A DNA stretch of 64,000 nt from DATEDA01 sp963744255 (GCA_963744255.1 CAVUSZ010000051.1:62001-126000); one strand, 5' to 3'; positions 33,828 to 42,892 are shown, counted from the first letter of the stretch. The notes: generated by a model from the sequence alone, not told the origin. Translations and numbers: made by a program.

Positions 33828-35024
33828 ATGATCGATATCGACCACCAGCTCGCCCTCATCAAGCGCGGGTGTGACGAGCTCCTCGTCGAGGAGGAGCTCG
33901 TCCGCAAGCTCGAGACCGGCCGGCGGCTGCGGGTGAAACTCGGAATGGACCCGACCGCCCCCGACCTCCACCTCGGTCACACGGTCGTCATCAACAAGCT
34001 CAGGCACTTTCAGGACCTCGGACACCATGTTCAGTTCCTCATCGGCGACTTCACCGGGATGATCGGCGACCCCTCCGGGCGGAACGCCACGCGTCCGCCC
34101 TTGAGCGCCGAGCAGATCCACGAGAACGCGCAGACCTACGAGCGGCAGGTATTCAAGATCCTCGACCCGCAGAAGACCGAGATTCTGTTCAACTCCACCT
34201 GGTCGCATGCGCTCGGCGCCGAAGGGATGATCAGGCTCGCGGCGCGCTACACCGTCTCCCAACTGCTCGCGCGCGACGACTTCGCGAAACGCTTCCGCGC
34301 CGAACAGCCGATCCACCTCCACGAGCTCCTGTATCCGCTCATGCAGGGCTACGACTCGGTGGCGATGAAGTCCGACGTCGAGCTCGGCGGCACCGACCAG
34401 AAATTCAACCTGCTCGTCGGGCGCGAACTGCAGAAGCAGTTCGGGCAGGAGAGCCAGATCATCCTGACGACGCCGCTTCTCGAGGGACTCGACGGGGTGC
34501 AGAAGATGTCGAAGTCGCTCGCCAACTACGTCGGCATCGACGAGCCGCCGCAGGAGATGTTCGGCAAGCTGATGTCGATCTCCGACGAGCTGATGTGGCG
34601 CTACCTCGAGCTGCTGTCGTTCCGGCCGCTGGACGAGATACACCGCTGGCGCGGCGAGGTTGCAGGCGGCCGCAACCCGCGCGACGTCAAGGTCGCCCTG
34701 GCGCAGGAGATCGTCGAGCGCTTCCACGGGAAGCCGGCGGCGGGGAAGGCGCTCGCCGACTTCGAGTCGCGCTTCCGCGACGGCGCGATGCCGGAGGAGA
34801 TCCCGGAGGTGACGCTGCCCGCCGGCCGCGAGCCGCTGGCGATCACCCAGATCCTCAAGCAGGCCGGGCTCACGCCGAGCACGTCCGAAGCGCTCCGCAT
34901 GATCGACCAGGGCGGGGTGCGGCTCGACGGCGAGCGGGTCGGCGACAAGGGCCTCAGGCTCCCGCGCGGCACCTACGTGCTCCAGGTCGGAAAGCGCAAG
35001 TTCGCGCGCGTGATGCTGAAGTAG
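33828..35024 (+). CDS. tyrS: Tyrosyl-tRNA synthetase
   Basis: Class I aminoacyl-tRNA synthetase charging tRNA-Tyr. The HIGH-like motif is in MDPTAPDLHLGHTVVINK and the KMSKS motif in DGVQKMSKSLANY. The C-terminal S4-like RNA-binding domain includes SEALRMIDQGGVRLDGERV. Length is 398 residues. The ATG at 33828 is chosen, as MIDIDHQLALIKRGCDELL aligns with TyrS of the TyrZ type. It may be cotranscribed with the EamA gene, which starts 2 bp later. Confidence 0.96.
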   Translation: MIDIDHQLALIKRGCDELLVEEELVRKLETGRRLRVKLGMDPTAPDLHLGHTVVINKLRHFQDLGHHVQFLIGDFTGMIGDPSGRNATRPPLSAEQIHENAQTYERQVFKILDPQKTEILFNSTWSHALGAEGMIRLAARYTVSQLLARDDFAKRFRAEQPIHLHELLYPLMQGYDSVAMKSDVELGGTDQKFNLLVGRELQKQFGQESQIILTTPLLEGLDGVQKMSKSLANYVGIDEPPQEMFGKLMSISDELMWRYLELLSFRPLDEIHRWRGEVAGGRNPRDVKVALAQEIVERFHGKPAAGKALADFESRFRDGAMPEEIPEVTLPAGREPLAITQILKQAGLTPSTSEALRMIDQGGVRLDGERVGDKGLRLPRGTYVLQVGKRKFARVMLK

Positions 35025-35025
35025 C

Positions 35026-35892
35026 GTGAGTCCTGCGGACCTCGCACGGCTCGTGCTGCTTGCGGCCGTCTGGGGTCTCGCGTTCGTCTTCATCCGCGTC
35101 GCCGTCCCGCCGCTCGGGCCGGTCGGGCTCAGCGTCTTCCGCACGCTCGTCGCAGGGGCTGTGCTCTTCCTCTATGCGCGCGCCATCGGCATCGACCTCC
35201 GATGGCGTGCGCGCTGGCCGCGTTTCGTCGCGTTCGGGATGCTCAACTCGGGGGTTCCGTTCGTGCTGATCGCGGCCGCCGAGGAGGCGCTGACCGCTTC
35301 GTTCACTGTGATCCTGGTCGCGACCGCGCCGCTGTTCGCCGCGCTGATCGCGGCGGCGTGGGCGCACGAGCAGCTCACCGCGCGGAAGATCGGCGGACTG
35401 CTGCTCGGGATCGCCGGCGTCGCGTTGCTCGTTGGCTGGGAGCCGGCCGGCGCCGTGGCGCCGCCGGCATGGGCCGTCGCCGCGACCCTCGGTGCGGCGG
35501 CACTCTACGGCGTGGCGGCGAACTACACCAAGCTCAAGACCGGCGACATCCCGCCGCTGGCGACTGCCGCGGGGAGCCAGCTCTGCGCGGGCCTTGCGCT
35601 CCTGCCGCTCGTCGCGGCGGCGCCGCCCGTCGCGGCGCCTTCGCCGGTCGAATGGGCGAGCGCGCTCGCCCTGGCGCTCGCCTCGTCGGCGTTCGCGTTC
35701 GTTCTCTATTTTCGGCTGATCGCGAACGTGGGCGCGGTGAAGACGCTGACGGTCAACTTCCTGTCGCCGCTCTTCGGCGTCACGGGCGGCGTGCTGCTTC
35801 TCGGCGAGCCGGTCACCGCGAACATGCTTGCCGGCACCGCGGCGATCCTCGCCGCGACTGCGCTGGTGCTGTGGGGCGGAACCAGACGCTGA
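35026..35892 (+). CDS. EamA/DMT superfamily permease
   Basis: A ten-helix drug/metabolite transporter of 288 residues with two EamA halves. Each half has a proline/glycine-rich helix ending, as in LAAVWGLAFVFIRVAVPPLG and NFLSPLFGVTGGVLLLGEPV. It starts at a GTG two bases after the tyrS stop, so translation is probably coupled to tyrS. The substrate is unknown. Members move amino acids, purines or metabolites. Confidence 0.9.
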   Translation: MSPADLARLVLLAAVWGLAFVFIRVAVPPLGPVGLSVFRTLVAGAVLFLYARAIGIDLRWRARWPRFVAFGMLNSGVPFVLIAAAEEALTASFTVILVATAPLFAALIAAAWAHEQLTARKIGGLLLGIAGVALLVGWEPAGAVAPPAWAVAATLGAAALYGVAANYTKLKTGDIPPLATAAGSQLCAGLALLPLVAAAPPVAAPSPVEWASALALALASSAFAFVLYFRLIANVGAVKTLTVNFLSPLFGVTGGVLLLGEPVTANMLAGTAAILAATALVLWGGTRR

Positions 35893-36060
35893 AGCGGAAC
35901 GCGAGCGCGAACGTCGCGTCGAGCCGGTGGTCGTGGTGGTCGGAGGCGAGCTCGAGGTCGAAGAAGTCGAGAGCGCCGGCGGCGCGAAGAAGGGTCCCGC
36001 GTGCCGGGTCGGCGCGAACCGCGCGCCTCCATCGGTCCGACCTGGATTTGCCCGTCGCCA

Positions 36061-36537
36061 TCACCAGAACCCGGCATGCACCGCGGCAGCCTCGTCCTCG
36101 AGCAGCGGCCCGGCAACCTCGATTGCTCGCTGGCCGCGCGCGAAGACCTCGCGGCACGGCAGGGCGAGCGTGGGATTCTCCGGATGGCTGCCGGTGAGCG
36201 CGAGGAGGCGCGACTCGGACAGGCCGTACACCAGGCGGCCGATGCCGGCCCAGTAGATCGCACCGGCGCACATCGCGCACGGCTCCGCGCTCGAGTAGAG
36301 CGTCGCCGCTCGCAGCGCTTCCGGCGGATGCGCGACCGATGCCGCCCGCACCGCCTCGAGCTCGGCGTGCCCGGTCGCGTCGCCCCTGCCCGGCACGGCG
36401 CGGTTCATCGCTTCGGCAAGGACCTCGCCATCGGCGCCGACGATCAGCGCGCCGAAGGGATGGTTGCCGCCCGCGCGCGACCGCGCCGCCAATCCAATGG
36501 CGCGGCGCAGATGCTTCAGATCGTCGCCGCTCGCCAC
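36061..36537 (-). CDS. Guanine deaminase-like zinc nucleoside deaminase
   Basis: A 158-residue cytidine-deaminase-fold enzyme. The zinc ligands are in ATGHAELEAVRAA (His, with catalytic Glu) and SSAEPCAMCAGAIYW (two Cys). GGNHPFGALIVGADGEVLAE is typical of the GuaD/TadA group. A GTG at 36537 gives the start VASGDDLKHLRRAIG. It is the last gene of a cluster with an ABC importer (substrate-binding protein, ATPase, permease). A purine or pyrimidine base salvage role is inferred from this position. TadA is less likely because the flanking importer and the sequence near the substrate loop differ. Confidence 0.75.
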   Translation of the reverse strand: MASGDDLKHLRRAIGLAARSRAGGNHPFGALIVGADGEVLAEAMNRAVPGRGDATGHAELEAVRAASVAHPPEALRAATLYSSAEPCAMCAGAIYWAGIGRLVYGLSESRLLALTGSHPENPTLALPCREVFARGQRAIEVAGPLLEDEAAAVHAGFW

Positions 36538-36545
36538 CGGCGGCC

Positions 36546-37319
36546 CTACCCGTGCGCGTCCATCCCGCGCGTCGCCCACCCGGTCATCCGCCGCTCGAGC
36601 ACCGCGAAGACCTGGTACATCACGGTCGCCATCACGCTGATCACGATCAGCCCGGCGAACATCAGCGGCACCCGCATCGTCGAGGCGGCGGAGAGCATCA
36701 GCTGCCCGATCCCGGAGTTGGAAGCGGCGAGCTCCGAGACCACCGACCCGACGAAGGCGAGCGTGATCGCCACCTTGAGCGAGGCGAAGAAGAGCGGCAT
36801 CGAGCGCGGCAGCCCCACCTTGAGCAGCACCTCCGCGCGGGATGCGCCGAGCGCCCGCAGCACGTCCTCGAGCTCGGGCTCGATCGTCGCGAGCCCGATG
36901 GCGATGTTCACCGTGATCGGGAAGAAGCAGATCAGGAACGCGGTGAGGGTCGCAGGCAGGGTGCCGATGCCGAACCAGACGACCAGGATCGGGACGAACG
37001 CCGCCTTCGGGATCGCGTTGAAGGCGACGAGCAGCGGGTACAGGCCGTTGTACATGAAGCGCGACGACCCGATGACGACGCCGAGGATCACGCCCACGAC
37101 GATGCCGAGGCCGAAGCCGACCATCGTGGTCCAGAACGTCGGCCACGTGTTGTACATGATCGGCCCGAAATTGTCGTACAGCGCCCTGAACGACGCCGTC
37201 GCTGAAGGCAGGACGAACTCGTCGATCCCGAAGATCCGGACGGTGAGCTCCCACAGGAGGAGCAACGCCACGAGGAAGATCCAGGGTGCCCACCGGTCGA
37301 TCGTGCGTCGGGTTGCCAT
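36546..37319 (-). CDS. ABC transporter permease (SsuC/NrtB/ThiX type)
   Basis: A 257-residue inner-membrane permease with six helices and the coupling EAA loop region VLRALGASRAEVLLKVGLPR. It belongs to the BPD_transp_1 group that imports sulfonates, nitrate, or thiamine precursors. It is followed closely by the deaminase gene (9 bp) and preceded by the ATPase gene (16 bp). The set imports an organic molecule through the NMT1-like binding protein encoded upstream. The substrate is not determined. Confidence 0.9.
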   Translation of the reverse strand: MATRRTIDRWAPWIFLVALLLLWELTVRIFGIDEFVLPSATASFRALYDNFGPIMYNTWPTFWTTMVGFGLGIVVGVILGVVIGSSRFMYNGLYPLLVAFNAIPKAAFVPILVVWFGIGTLPATLTAFLICFFPITVNIAIGLATIEPELEDVLRALGASRAEVLLKVGLPRSMPLFFASLKVAITLAFVGSVVSELAASNSGIGQLMLSAASTMRVPLMFAGLIVISVMATVMYQVFAVLERRMTGWATRGMDAHG

Positions 37320-37334
37320 GGCCGTTATCCCCCC

Positions 37335-38120
37335 TCAGGTCCTGCGGACGCGCCCGATGTGCTCGCGCAGCTCGTGCACGATCGCGGTGAAGCGGTCCTC
37401 GTACGTGATCTCAAGATCGCGCGGCCGCGGGAGATCGATCTCCCGCCGCGCGATGATGCGCCCGGGGCGCTTCGACATGCAGTACACGGTGTCGGCGAGG
37501 AACATGGCCTCGCGCAGATCGTGCGTCACCAGCACGACGGTGAACCGCTGCGCCTGCCAGAGGTCGCGGAGCACGCACCAGAGCTCCTCGCGCGTGAACG
37601 CGTCGAGCGCGCCGAACGGCTCGTCGAGCATCAGCAGCTTGGGCTGGTGGATGAGCGCGCGGCAGATCGAGGCGCGTTGCTGCATGCCGCCGGAGAGCTG
37701 CCAGGGAAACATGTTCTCGTTGCCCTGGAGGCCGACGGTCTCGAGGATCGCTCGCGCGCGGTCGGCGTACTCGCCGCGGCTCGACTTGAAGTTCGTCTTG
37801 TAGGGCTCGACGATCTCGAGCGGCAGCAGCACGTTGTCGAGCGTGGTGCGCCAGGGGAGCAGGTTCGGCGCCTGGAACGCCATCCCGACGATCTTCAGCG
37901 GGCCGGCGACCTGGCGGCCGTCGACGAGGACGCTGCCCTGCGTCGGCGACCGCAGGCCGGTGCAGAGCTTCATGAACGTCGACTTGCCGCAGCCCGACGG
38001 GCCGACGATCGCGATGAACTCGCCTTCCCGGATCGAGAGCGTGATGTCCTCGACCGCGTTGCCGCTCGTCTCGTCGTAGGCGAGATAGACGCGGTCGAAG
38101 TCGACGAACACCTGCGCCAT
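37335..38120 (-). CDS. ABC transporter ATP-binding protein
   Basis: A 261-residue ATPase with Walker A GPSGCGKST, Q-loop in GMAFQAPNLLPWRTT, signature LSGGMQQRASI, Walker B LLMLDEPFGALD and the H-loop VTHDL. It belongs to the SsuB/TauB/NrtD group. It lies 74 bp downstream of the binding-protein gene, with a strong terminator between them, so it is likely expressed at lower level than the binding protein. Confidence 0.93.
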   Translation of the reverse strand: MAQVFVDFDRVYLAYDETSGNAVEDITLSIREGEFIAIVGPSGCGKSTFMKLCTGLRSPTQGSVLVDGRQVAGPLKIVGMAFQAPNLLPWRTTLDNVLLPLEIVEPYKTNFKSSRGEYADRARAILETVGLQGNENMFPWQLSGGMQQRASICRALIHQPKLLMLDEPFGALDAFTREELWCVLRDLWQAQRFTVVLVTHDLREAMFLADTVYCMSKRPGRIIARREIDLPRPRDLEITYEDRFTAIVHELREHIGRVRRT

Positions 38121-38141
38121 CGTTCTCCCTTCCCGGTCGCG

Positions 38142-38171
38142 AAAAAAAACCCCTGCTCGGCCGAGCAGGGG
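38142..38171 (-). terminator. Intra-operon terminator between binding-protein and ATPase genes
   Basis: On the minus strand an 11-bp perfect palindrome CCCCTGCTCGG/CCGAGCAGGGG is followed by eight T residues. It is placed 23 bp after the binding-protein stop and 22 bp before the ATPase start. It would make the binding protein more abundant than the membrane parts, which is a common design in ABC importers. Confidence 0.85.
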
Positions 38172-38193
38172 CTCTCTCCGCGCGGAACGGCCG

Positions 38194-39249
38194 CTATTTC
38201 CTGAAGACCTGCCGCTCGCCCGGGCTCGGCAGGAAGCTCGAATTGAAGATGAGGTCGGTGTTGGGGGTCGCCTTGAGGTCGAACGCCTGGACGACCTGCG
38301 CGACGGTGTCCTCCAGCCTGAGCTTGTTCACTGCGCCGATCCCGCTCGACTTGAACGTCGGCGTCGCGATCACCGTGTCGATCGCGAGCTTCAGGCGGCG
38401 CTTCTCGAGCGCCTCGTCGATCAGGGGGTCGCGCTGCTTGACGTATTGAATCGCGTCGTCGGGATCGGCGACGACGTCGCGGATGCCCTTGGTGAGCGCG
38501 CGGAGGAAGCCGGCGATCGCCTGCGGGTTCGCGTCGATGAACTTCTGGTTCGCGATGACCGTGTTGCTGTAGAGGTTGACGCCGTAGTCGGGGTACTTGA
38601 GCACCACCACGTCCTCGTCCTTGACGCCGCGGGCGTTGAGGTTCAGCAGGCTCGTGAAGTAGAACCCGGTGATCGCGTCGACCTCGCCGCGAGCGAGCAT
38701 CGTCTCGCGGAGCGGCGGGTCCATCGACTGCCACTTGATCTTGGACGAGTCGAGGTTGTTCGCCTTGACGAAGAGCGGGAAGGCCTTGCGGCCGGCGTCG
38801 AAGACTGGCGCACCCATCGTCTTCCCGTTCAGGTCCGAGGGCTTGGTGATGCCCGACTTCTTCAGCGCCAGCACGGCCGCGGGCGAGTAGTCGTAGAGCA
38901 TGTAGACCGCCTGCATCCGCGCCGAGGGGTTGCCCTGGTTCGCCGCCAGGAACTCGATCATCGCGGCGATGTCCGCGAAGCCCATGTCGTAGGCGCCGGA
39001 GGCGACGCGCGTGACCGTGCCGCCCGAGCCGTTGCCAGCGTCGACGATGACGTCCAGCCCCTCCTGCTTGAAGTAGCCCTTCGCGACCGGCAGGACGAAC
39101 AGCGCTGCCGGGCCCTCGAATCGCCAGTCGAGCTGGAACCGGATGCGGGTCGGCTGCTGGGCCGTGGCGGAAGCGGCGAGCGCGGCGAGCGCGAGGCCGG
39201 CGATCGCCCTGATCGCGCCGCGGCGCGCGGGCAGGAACCGTGCGGTCAT
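38194..39249 (-). CDS. ABC transporter substrate-binding protein (NMT1/THI5-like)
   Basis: A periplasmic solute-binding protein of 351 residues. The signal region is Arg-rich with a hydrophobic core (RRGAIRAIAGLALAALAASA, cleavage near ATAQQ). The mature protein has the NMT1 pattern QLDWRFEGPAALFVLPVAKG, and ADIAAMIEFLAANQGNPS. The ATG at 39249 follows a strong GAGGAGGA site. It heads a cluster with an ATPase, a permease and a guanine-deaminase-like enzyme. Related proteins bind hydroxymethylpyrimidine, sulfonates or nitrate, so the ligand is open. Confidence 0.9.
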   Translation of the reverse strand: MTARFLPARRGAIRAIAGLALAALAASATAQQPTRIRFQLDWRFEGPAALFVLPVAKGYFKQEGLDVIVDAGNGSGGTVTRVASGAYDMGFADIAAMIEFLAANQGNPSARMQAVYMLYDYSPAAVLALKKSGITKPSDLNGKTMGAPVFDAGRKAFPLFVKANNLDSSKIKWQSMDPPLRETMLARGEVDAITGFYFTSLLNLNARGVKDEDVVVLKYPDYGVNLYSNTVIANQKFIDANPQAIAGFLRALTKGIRDVVADPDDAIQYVKQRDPLIDEALEKRRLKLAIDTVIATPTFKSSGIGAVNKLRLEDTVAQVVQAFDLKATPNTDLIFNSSFLPSPGERQVFRK

Positions 39250-39427
39250 CGTTCTGATCCTCCTCGAGAAGCGCCGAATCGGGGTCCGATGCGGGCTGGT
39301 TGTGTGCAACCTGCGTGCCAGCTCGCAGCCCGCGCGTTGCCGGGGGATATCACCACGAACATGGGGCTTCCGCAAGGGGCGGCGGAACGCGCCCCGAGGC
39401 GTGCCGGGAGTCGGCTTCGGAAGCCGG

Positions 39428-39934
39428 CTAGAAACCGCGGCTGCGATTGATGATCATCTGCCCCCCGGCGGGGGGCGGCACAACCGTCTGGACCGGTGGC
39501 GCGAAGAAGTGGGGCGAGCTTGTCGACATCACCGGGACGTGCGGCATGACGGGGGGCGGCACGACCGCCGGCGACGGCAACACCGCGACCGGCGACGCGA
39601 CGTTTGCCTTCACCGGCGCCTTCGGGATCACCACCACCACCGCCGGCGGCGGGAACGTAATGAACCCGGGCACGAACGGCGAGAAGAACACCGGCGCGAC
39701 TGGTGGCCGGATGATCGTAGTCGCTAGCGCTGGCGAGAACGGGTGAATCGGCGCGTGCACGACGGGGGCGACCGGCGCGGTCTGCACGGCAAAGCCCGGG
39801 CCCGGAACGCCTGCGTGTGCGCCGAATGGCACCCCGACGGGGAACCCGGCGCGCGCACCGCCGGCCTGCACCGCCGCGCTCGGCAGGCTCAGGACGAGGA
39901 CCAGGGCTGCTGCTCGGAGGGACATCGTCTTCAT
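39428..39934 (-). CDS. Secreted proline-rich hypothetical protein
   Basis: A 168-residue protein with a signal peptide (MKTMSLRAAALVLVLSLPSA, cleavage near VQAGG). The mature chain is rich in Pro, Val, Ala and Phe (HPFSPALATTIIRPPVAPVF, PPVMPHVPV) and has no recognisable fold. GGAGG lies before the ATG. It lies between two ABC import clusters but nothing ties it to them. It may be a cell-wall or surface protein. Confidence 0.55.
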   Translation of the reverse strand: MKTMSLRAAALVLVLSLPSAAVQAGGARAGFPVGVPFGAHAGVPGPGFAVQTAPVAPVVHAPIHPFSPALATTIIRPPVAPVFFSPFVPGFITFPPPAVVVVIPKAPVKANVASPVAVLPSPAVVPPPVMPHVPVMSTSSPHFFAPPVQTVVPPPAGGQMIINRSRGF

Positions 39935-40061
39935 TTCGACCTCCTGTGACCGAAGGGTTCCGGTGCCGCACCCGGCGCGTGCACGGGCGCGCGACCACGC
40001 ACTGCCCGTGTGCGGCTCGTACGCTCAACGGGTAAGTCTACGCCGCGTTGACGGCGGGCAT

Positions 40062-40067
40062 TAGAAT
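40062..40067 (+). promoter_or_regulatory. Possible -10 element (TAGAAT) near the second ABC cluster
   Basis: TAGAAT lies 12 bp before the ATG at 40080. A transcript from it would have a very short or no leader. No -35 box at the right spacing is visible. Confidence 0.3.
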
Positions 40068-40079
40068 CGCTTGGCCATC

Positions 40080-40898
40080 ATGGAGTTCATCAGGGAAAGC
40101 GCGGCGATCAGCGCCGCCTCGCCGTCCGCGGGCGGCCCGGTCGTCGAGCTGCTCGCGGTCGAGAAGACGTACCCGAACGGTACGGGCGCGGTCGCGAGCG
40201 TCGACCTCGCGATCGGGCCGGGCGAGTTCGTCACGGTGCTGGGACCTTCGGGTTGCGGCAAGTCGACGCTCCTCAGGATGATCGCCGGCCTCGCCTCGCC
40301 GTCCGCGGGCAGCATCCGCTGGTGGCGTCAGGGTTTCGACGCCGTCGGCCAGCCGGGCCGCAAGCTGGCGATGGTGTTCCAGGAAGCGACCTTGATGCCG
40401 TGGTCGCGGGTCCACGGGAATGTGCGTCTGCCGCTCGATCTCGCGCGCGCCGAACGGCCGGCGGCCGACCGGGCGGTGACCCACGCGCTCGCGCTCGTCG
40501 GGCTCGAGCAGTTCGCGCACCACTATCCGCGCGAGCTGTCGGGCGGGATGCAGATGCGCGTCTCGATCGCGCGCGCGCTCGTCACCGGGCCGGACCTGCT
40601 GCTGATGGACGAGCCGTTCGGCGCACTCGACGAGATCACCCGCAGCAAGCTCGATGGCGAGCTCGCGGAGCTCTGGCGCAGGCAGTCGCTCACCGTCGCG
40701 TTCGTCACCCATTCGATCTACGAGGCGGTGTTCCTCTCGACGCGAGTCCTCGTCATGTCGGCGCGGCCGGGCCGGATCGTCCGCGAGGTCGCGATCGACG
40801 AGCCGTTCCCGCGCACCGAGGAGTTCCGCGTGTCGCAGCAGTTTGCGGCGTGCTGCCGGTCGCTCTCCGGGGCGCTCGCGGAGGCGAGCGAGGGCTGA
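40080..40898 (+). CDS. ABC transporter ATP-binding protein (second importer)
   Basis: A 272-residue SsuB/TauB/NrtD-type ATPase with Walker A GPSGCGKSTLL, Q-loop AMVFQEATLMPWSRV, signature LSGGMQMRVSI, Walker B LLMDEPFGALDE and VTHSI. The ATG at 40080 is used. A TTG at 40071 is an alternative. The permease starts inside its stop codon (TGATG overlap). The cluster imports a small molecule with the binding protein encoded downstream. Confidence 0.93.
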   Translation: MEFIRESAAISAASPSAGGPVVELLAVEKTYPNGTGAVASVDLAIGPGEFVTVLGPSGCGKSTLLRMIAGLASPSAGSIRWWRQGFDAVGQPGRKLAMVFQEATLMPWSRVHGNVRLPLDLARAERPAADRAVTHALALVGLEQFAHHYPRELSGGMQMRVSIARALVTGPDLLLMDEPFGALDEITRSKLDGELAELWRRQSLTVAFVTHSIYEAVFLSTRVLVMSARPGRIVREVAIDEPFPRTEEFRVSQQFAACCRSLSGALAEASEG

Positions 40899-41692
40899 TG
40901 GACGTGGCGGCTTCCCGGTTCGTTCGCGTCGCCGCGCCGGCGCTGGTCGGCATCGCCGTGATCGTCCTCTGGTACGCGCTCGTCAGGGCGTTCGACGTCC
41001 CGAAGTACCTCGTGCCGTCGCCGGTCGACGTCGCAGAAACGCTCCTCGCCGACTGGGGGCTGCTCTCGCGCGCCTTGCTCGTCACGCTCAAGATCACCTT
41101 CTTCGCTCTGCTCTGCGCAACCGTGCTCGGCACGCTGATCGCTTTCGCGTTCGCGCAGAGCCGGGTGATCGAGGCGAGCTTCTTCCCGTACGCGGTGCTG
41201 CTGCAGGTCACCCCGATCGTCGCGATCGCGCCGCTCATCATCATCTGGGTCGAGAACATCGAGGTCGCGCTGGTGCTGTGCGCGACGATCGTGGCGCTCT
41301 TCCCGGTCATCTCCAACACGACGCTCGGCTTGCGGAGCGTCGACCCGGGGCTGGCGAACCTCTTCCGCATGAACAGGGCGACGCGCCTGCAGACGCTCTT
41401 CCGTCTGCTCATCCCGAGCGCGGCGCCGTATTTCTTCGGTGGTCTTCGGATCTCCAGTGGGCTCGCGCTGATCGGTGCGGTCGTGGCGGAGTTCGTCGCC
41501 GGCACCGGCGGCCATGCCGCGGGGCTCGCCTACCAGATCCTCCAGGCCGGGTTCCAGCTCAACATTCCGCGACTCTTCGCCGCGCTCGCCCTGATCACCG
41601 TGACCGGCGTGGCGCTGTTCCTGCTCATGGTCTGGGTTTCCCGGCTTGCCCTCGGCCACTGGCACGAGAGCGAGCTCGCCGCCGACGGCTGA
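40898..41692 (+). CDS. ABC transporter permease (second importer)
   Basis: A 264-residue permease with six helices, of the same type as the first importer. The coupling loop is near MNRATRLQTLFRLLIPSAAP and the final helices include ALITVTGVALFLLMVWVS. Its ATG overlaps the ATPase stop. It shares little sequence with the first permease, so the two importers probably carry different substrates. Confidence 0.92.
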   Translation: MDVAASRFVRVAAPALVGIAVIVLWYALVRAFDVPKYLVPSPVDVAETLLADWGLLSRALLVTLKITFFALLCATVLGTLIAFAFAQSRVIEASFFPYAVLLQVTPIVAIAPLIIIWVENIEVALVLCATIVALFPVISNTTLGLRSVDPGLANLFRMNRATRLQTLFRLLIPSAAPYFFGGLRISSGLALIGAVVAEFVAGTGGHAAGLAYQILQAGFQLNIPRLFAALALITVTGVALFLLMVWVSRLALGHWHESELAADG

Positions 41693-41693
41693 T

Positions 41694-41699
41694 TAGAAT
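41694..41699 (+). promoter_or_regulatory. Possible -10 element (TAGAAT) before the substrate-binding protein
   Basis: TAGAAT lies 29 bp upstream of the ATG at 41729, right after the permease stop. It could give the binding protein its own promoter and so a higher level than the membrane subunits. Confidence 0.3.
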
Positions 41700-41728
41700 C
41701 CCGCAGTCGCAACCTCCGGAGATCGGTC

Positions 41729-42700
41729 ATGCACCGCGGTCTTGCCGCACTCCTCGCCTCGTTCGCGCTCGCAGGCGCCGCCCTCGCGCAAGCGCCGCAG
41801 AAGCTCGTTTTCCTCACCAACTGGTTCGCGCAGGCCGAGCACGGCGGCTTCTATCAGGCGGTGGCGGAGGGCATCTACGCAAGACACGGGCTCGACGTGA
41901 CCGTCCGCATGGGCGGCCCGCAGGTGAACGGGATGCAGCTCCTGCTCGCCGGCCAGGCCGACCTCTTCATGGGGTACGACATCCAGGTGCTGCTCGGGCG
42001 CGAGGCAGACCTGCCGCTCGTGACGGTCGCGGCGTCCTTTCAGAAGGACCCGGTCGTGCTGATCGCGCATCCGGACGTGAAGACGATCGAGGCGCTGAAG
42101 GGCCGGCCGATCTTCATCAGCTCGGCGAGCAACACCACCTTCTGGCCGTGGCTGGTCGCGCGCTACGGCTTCGCGGACGACCAGAAGCGGCCGTACTCGT
42201 TCTCGGTGCAGCCGTTCCTCGCCGACAGGCGCTCGGCGACGCAGGGCTATGCCACCTCCGAGCCGTTTCTCGTCGAGAAGGCCGGCGTGAAGCCGACGGT
42301 GTTCCTGCTCGCCGATCTCGGCTATCCGCCTTATGCGCAGACCATCGTCGCGACGGAGGCGTTTCTCGCGAAGAACGGCGACGCGGTGAAGCGCTTCGTG
42401 CGCGCGAGCGCCGAGGGCTACCGGCGCTACTTCGCCGATCCGGCGCCGGCGAACGCGCTGATCAGGAAGGCGAATCCCGAGATGACGGAGGAGCTGCTGG
42501 CGTTCGGCCTCAAGACGATCCAGGCCTACGGCATCGTCGCCGGCGGCGACGCCGCGAAGCAGGGGATCATGACGATGACCGACGCGCGCTGGAAGCAGAC
42601 CTTCGAGTTCATGGTGAACGCCGGGCTGCTCAAGCCCGGCGTGGACTACCGGAAGGCCTACTCGCTCGACTACGTGCGGGACGTCAGGGTCCTACCGTGA
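41729..42700 (+). CDS. ABC transporter substrate-binding protein (NMT1/THI5-like, second importer)
   Basis: A 323-residue periplasmic protein with a signal peptide (LAALLASFALAGAALAQAP). It has the NMT1/ThiY-like opening KLVFLTNWFAQAEHGGFYQA and a VRMGGPQVNGMQLLLAGQAD lobe. FISSASNTTFWPWLVA follows, typical of HMP-binding ThiY-like proteins. It ends the ATPase-permease-binding protein cluster. The ligand is likely a pyrimidine precursor or similar, by family resemblance only. Confidence 0.9.
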   Translation: MHRGLAALLASFALAGAALAQAPQKLVFLTNWFAQAEHGGFYQAVAEGIYARHGLDVTVRMGGPQVNGMQLLLAGQADLFMGYDIQVLLGREADLPLVTVAASFQKDPVVLIAHPDVKTIEALKGRPIFISSASNTTFWPWLVARYGFADDQKRPYSFSVQPFLADRRSATQGYATSEPFLVEKAGVKPTVFLLADLGYPPYAQTIVATEAFLAKNGDAVKRFVRASAEGYRRYFADPAPANALIRKANPEMTEELLAFGLKTIQAYGIVAGGDAAKQGIMTMTDARWKQTFEFMVNAGLLKPGVDYRKAYSLDYVRDVRVLP

Positions 42701-42892
42701 ACCGTCGCCGCGCCGTTCCCGCTGGTACTGATCGAACGGCATGGCCTCGTCCCGCGGCTGCCCGGGGAGCGACAACTCGACGGCCTGGTTCTGGACCCTG
42801 ACCGTGTAGTACACGGCGCGCGCGAGCTGGTCGGTCGTGCAGCCGGACACTGCGGCGCACGCAAGCGCGACGACGAACGGCACCGCTTTCAT
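42692..42892 (-). CDS. Small putative lipoprotein
   Basis: A 66-residue protein with a lipoprotein signal and lipobox (ALACAAVSGC, cleavage before the cysteine near position 18). The mature part (TTDQLARAVYYTVRVQNQAV, ending QRERRGDGSR) is unrecognised. It overlaps the 3' end of the convergent binding-protein gene by 9 bp. Its upstream region carries two hairpins at 42919-43012. Confidence 0.5.
   Translation of the reverse strand: MKAVPFVVALACAAVSGCTTDQLARAVYYTVRVQNQAVELSLPGQPRDEAMPFDQYQRERRGDGSR

Noticed and set aside
33801..35144. Open frame on the minus strand opposite tyrS
   Set aside because: tyrS motifs HLGHT and KMSKS on the plus strand explain the region fully.
35892..36060. Possible short gene on the minus strand between the EamA and deaminase genes
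   Set aside because: The frame has no good start and no homology-like pattern, and overlaps the deaminase end.
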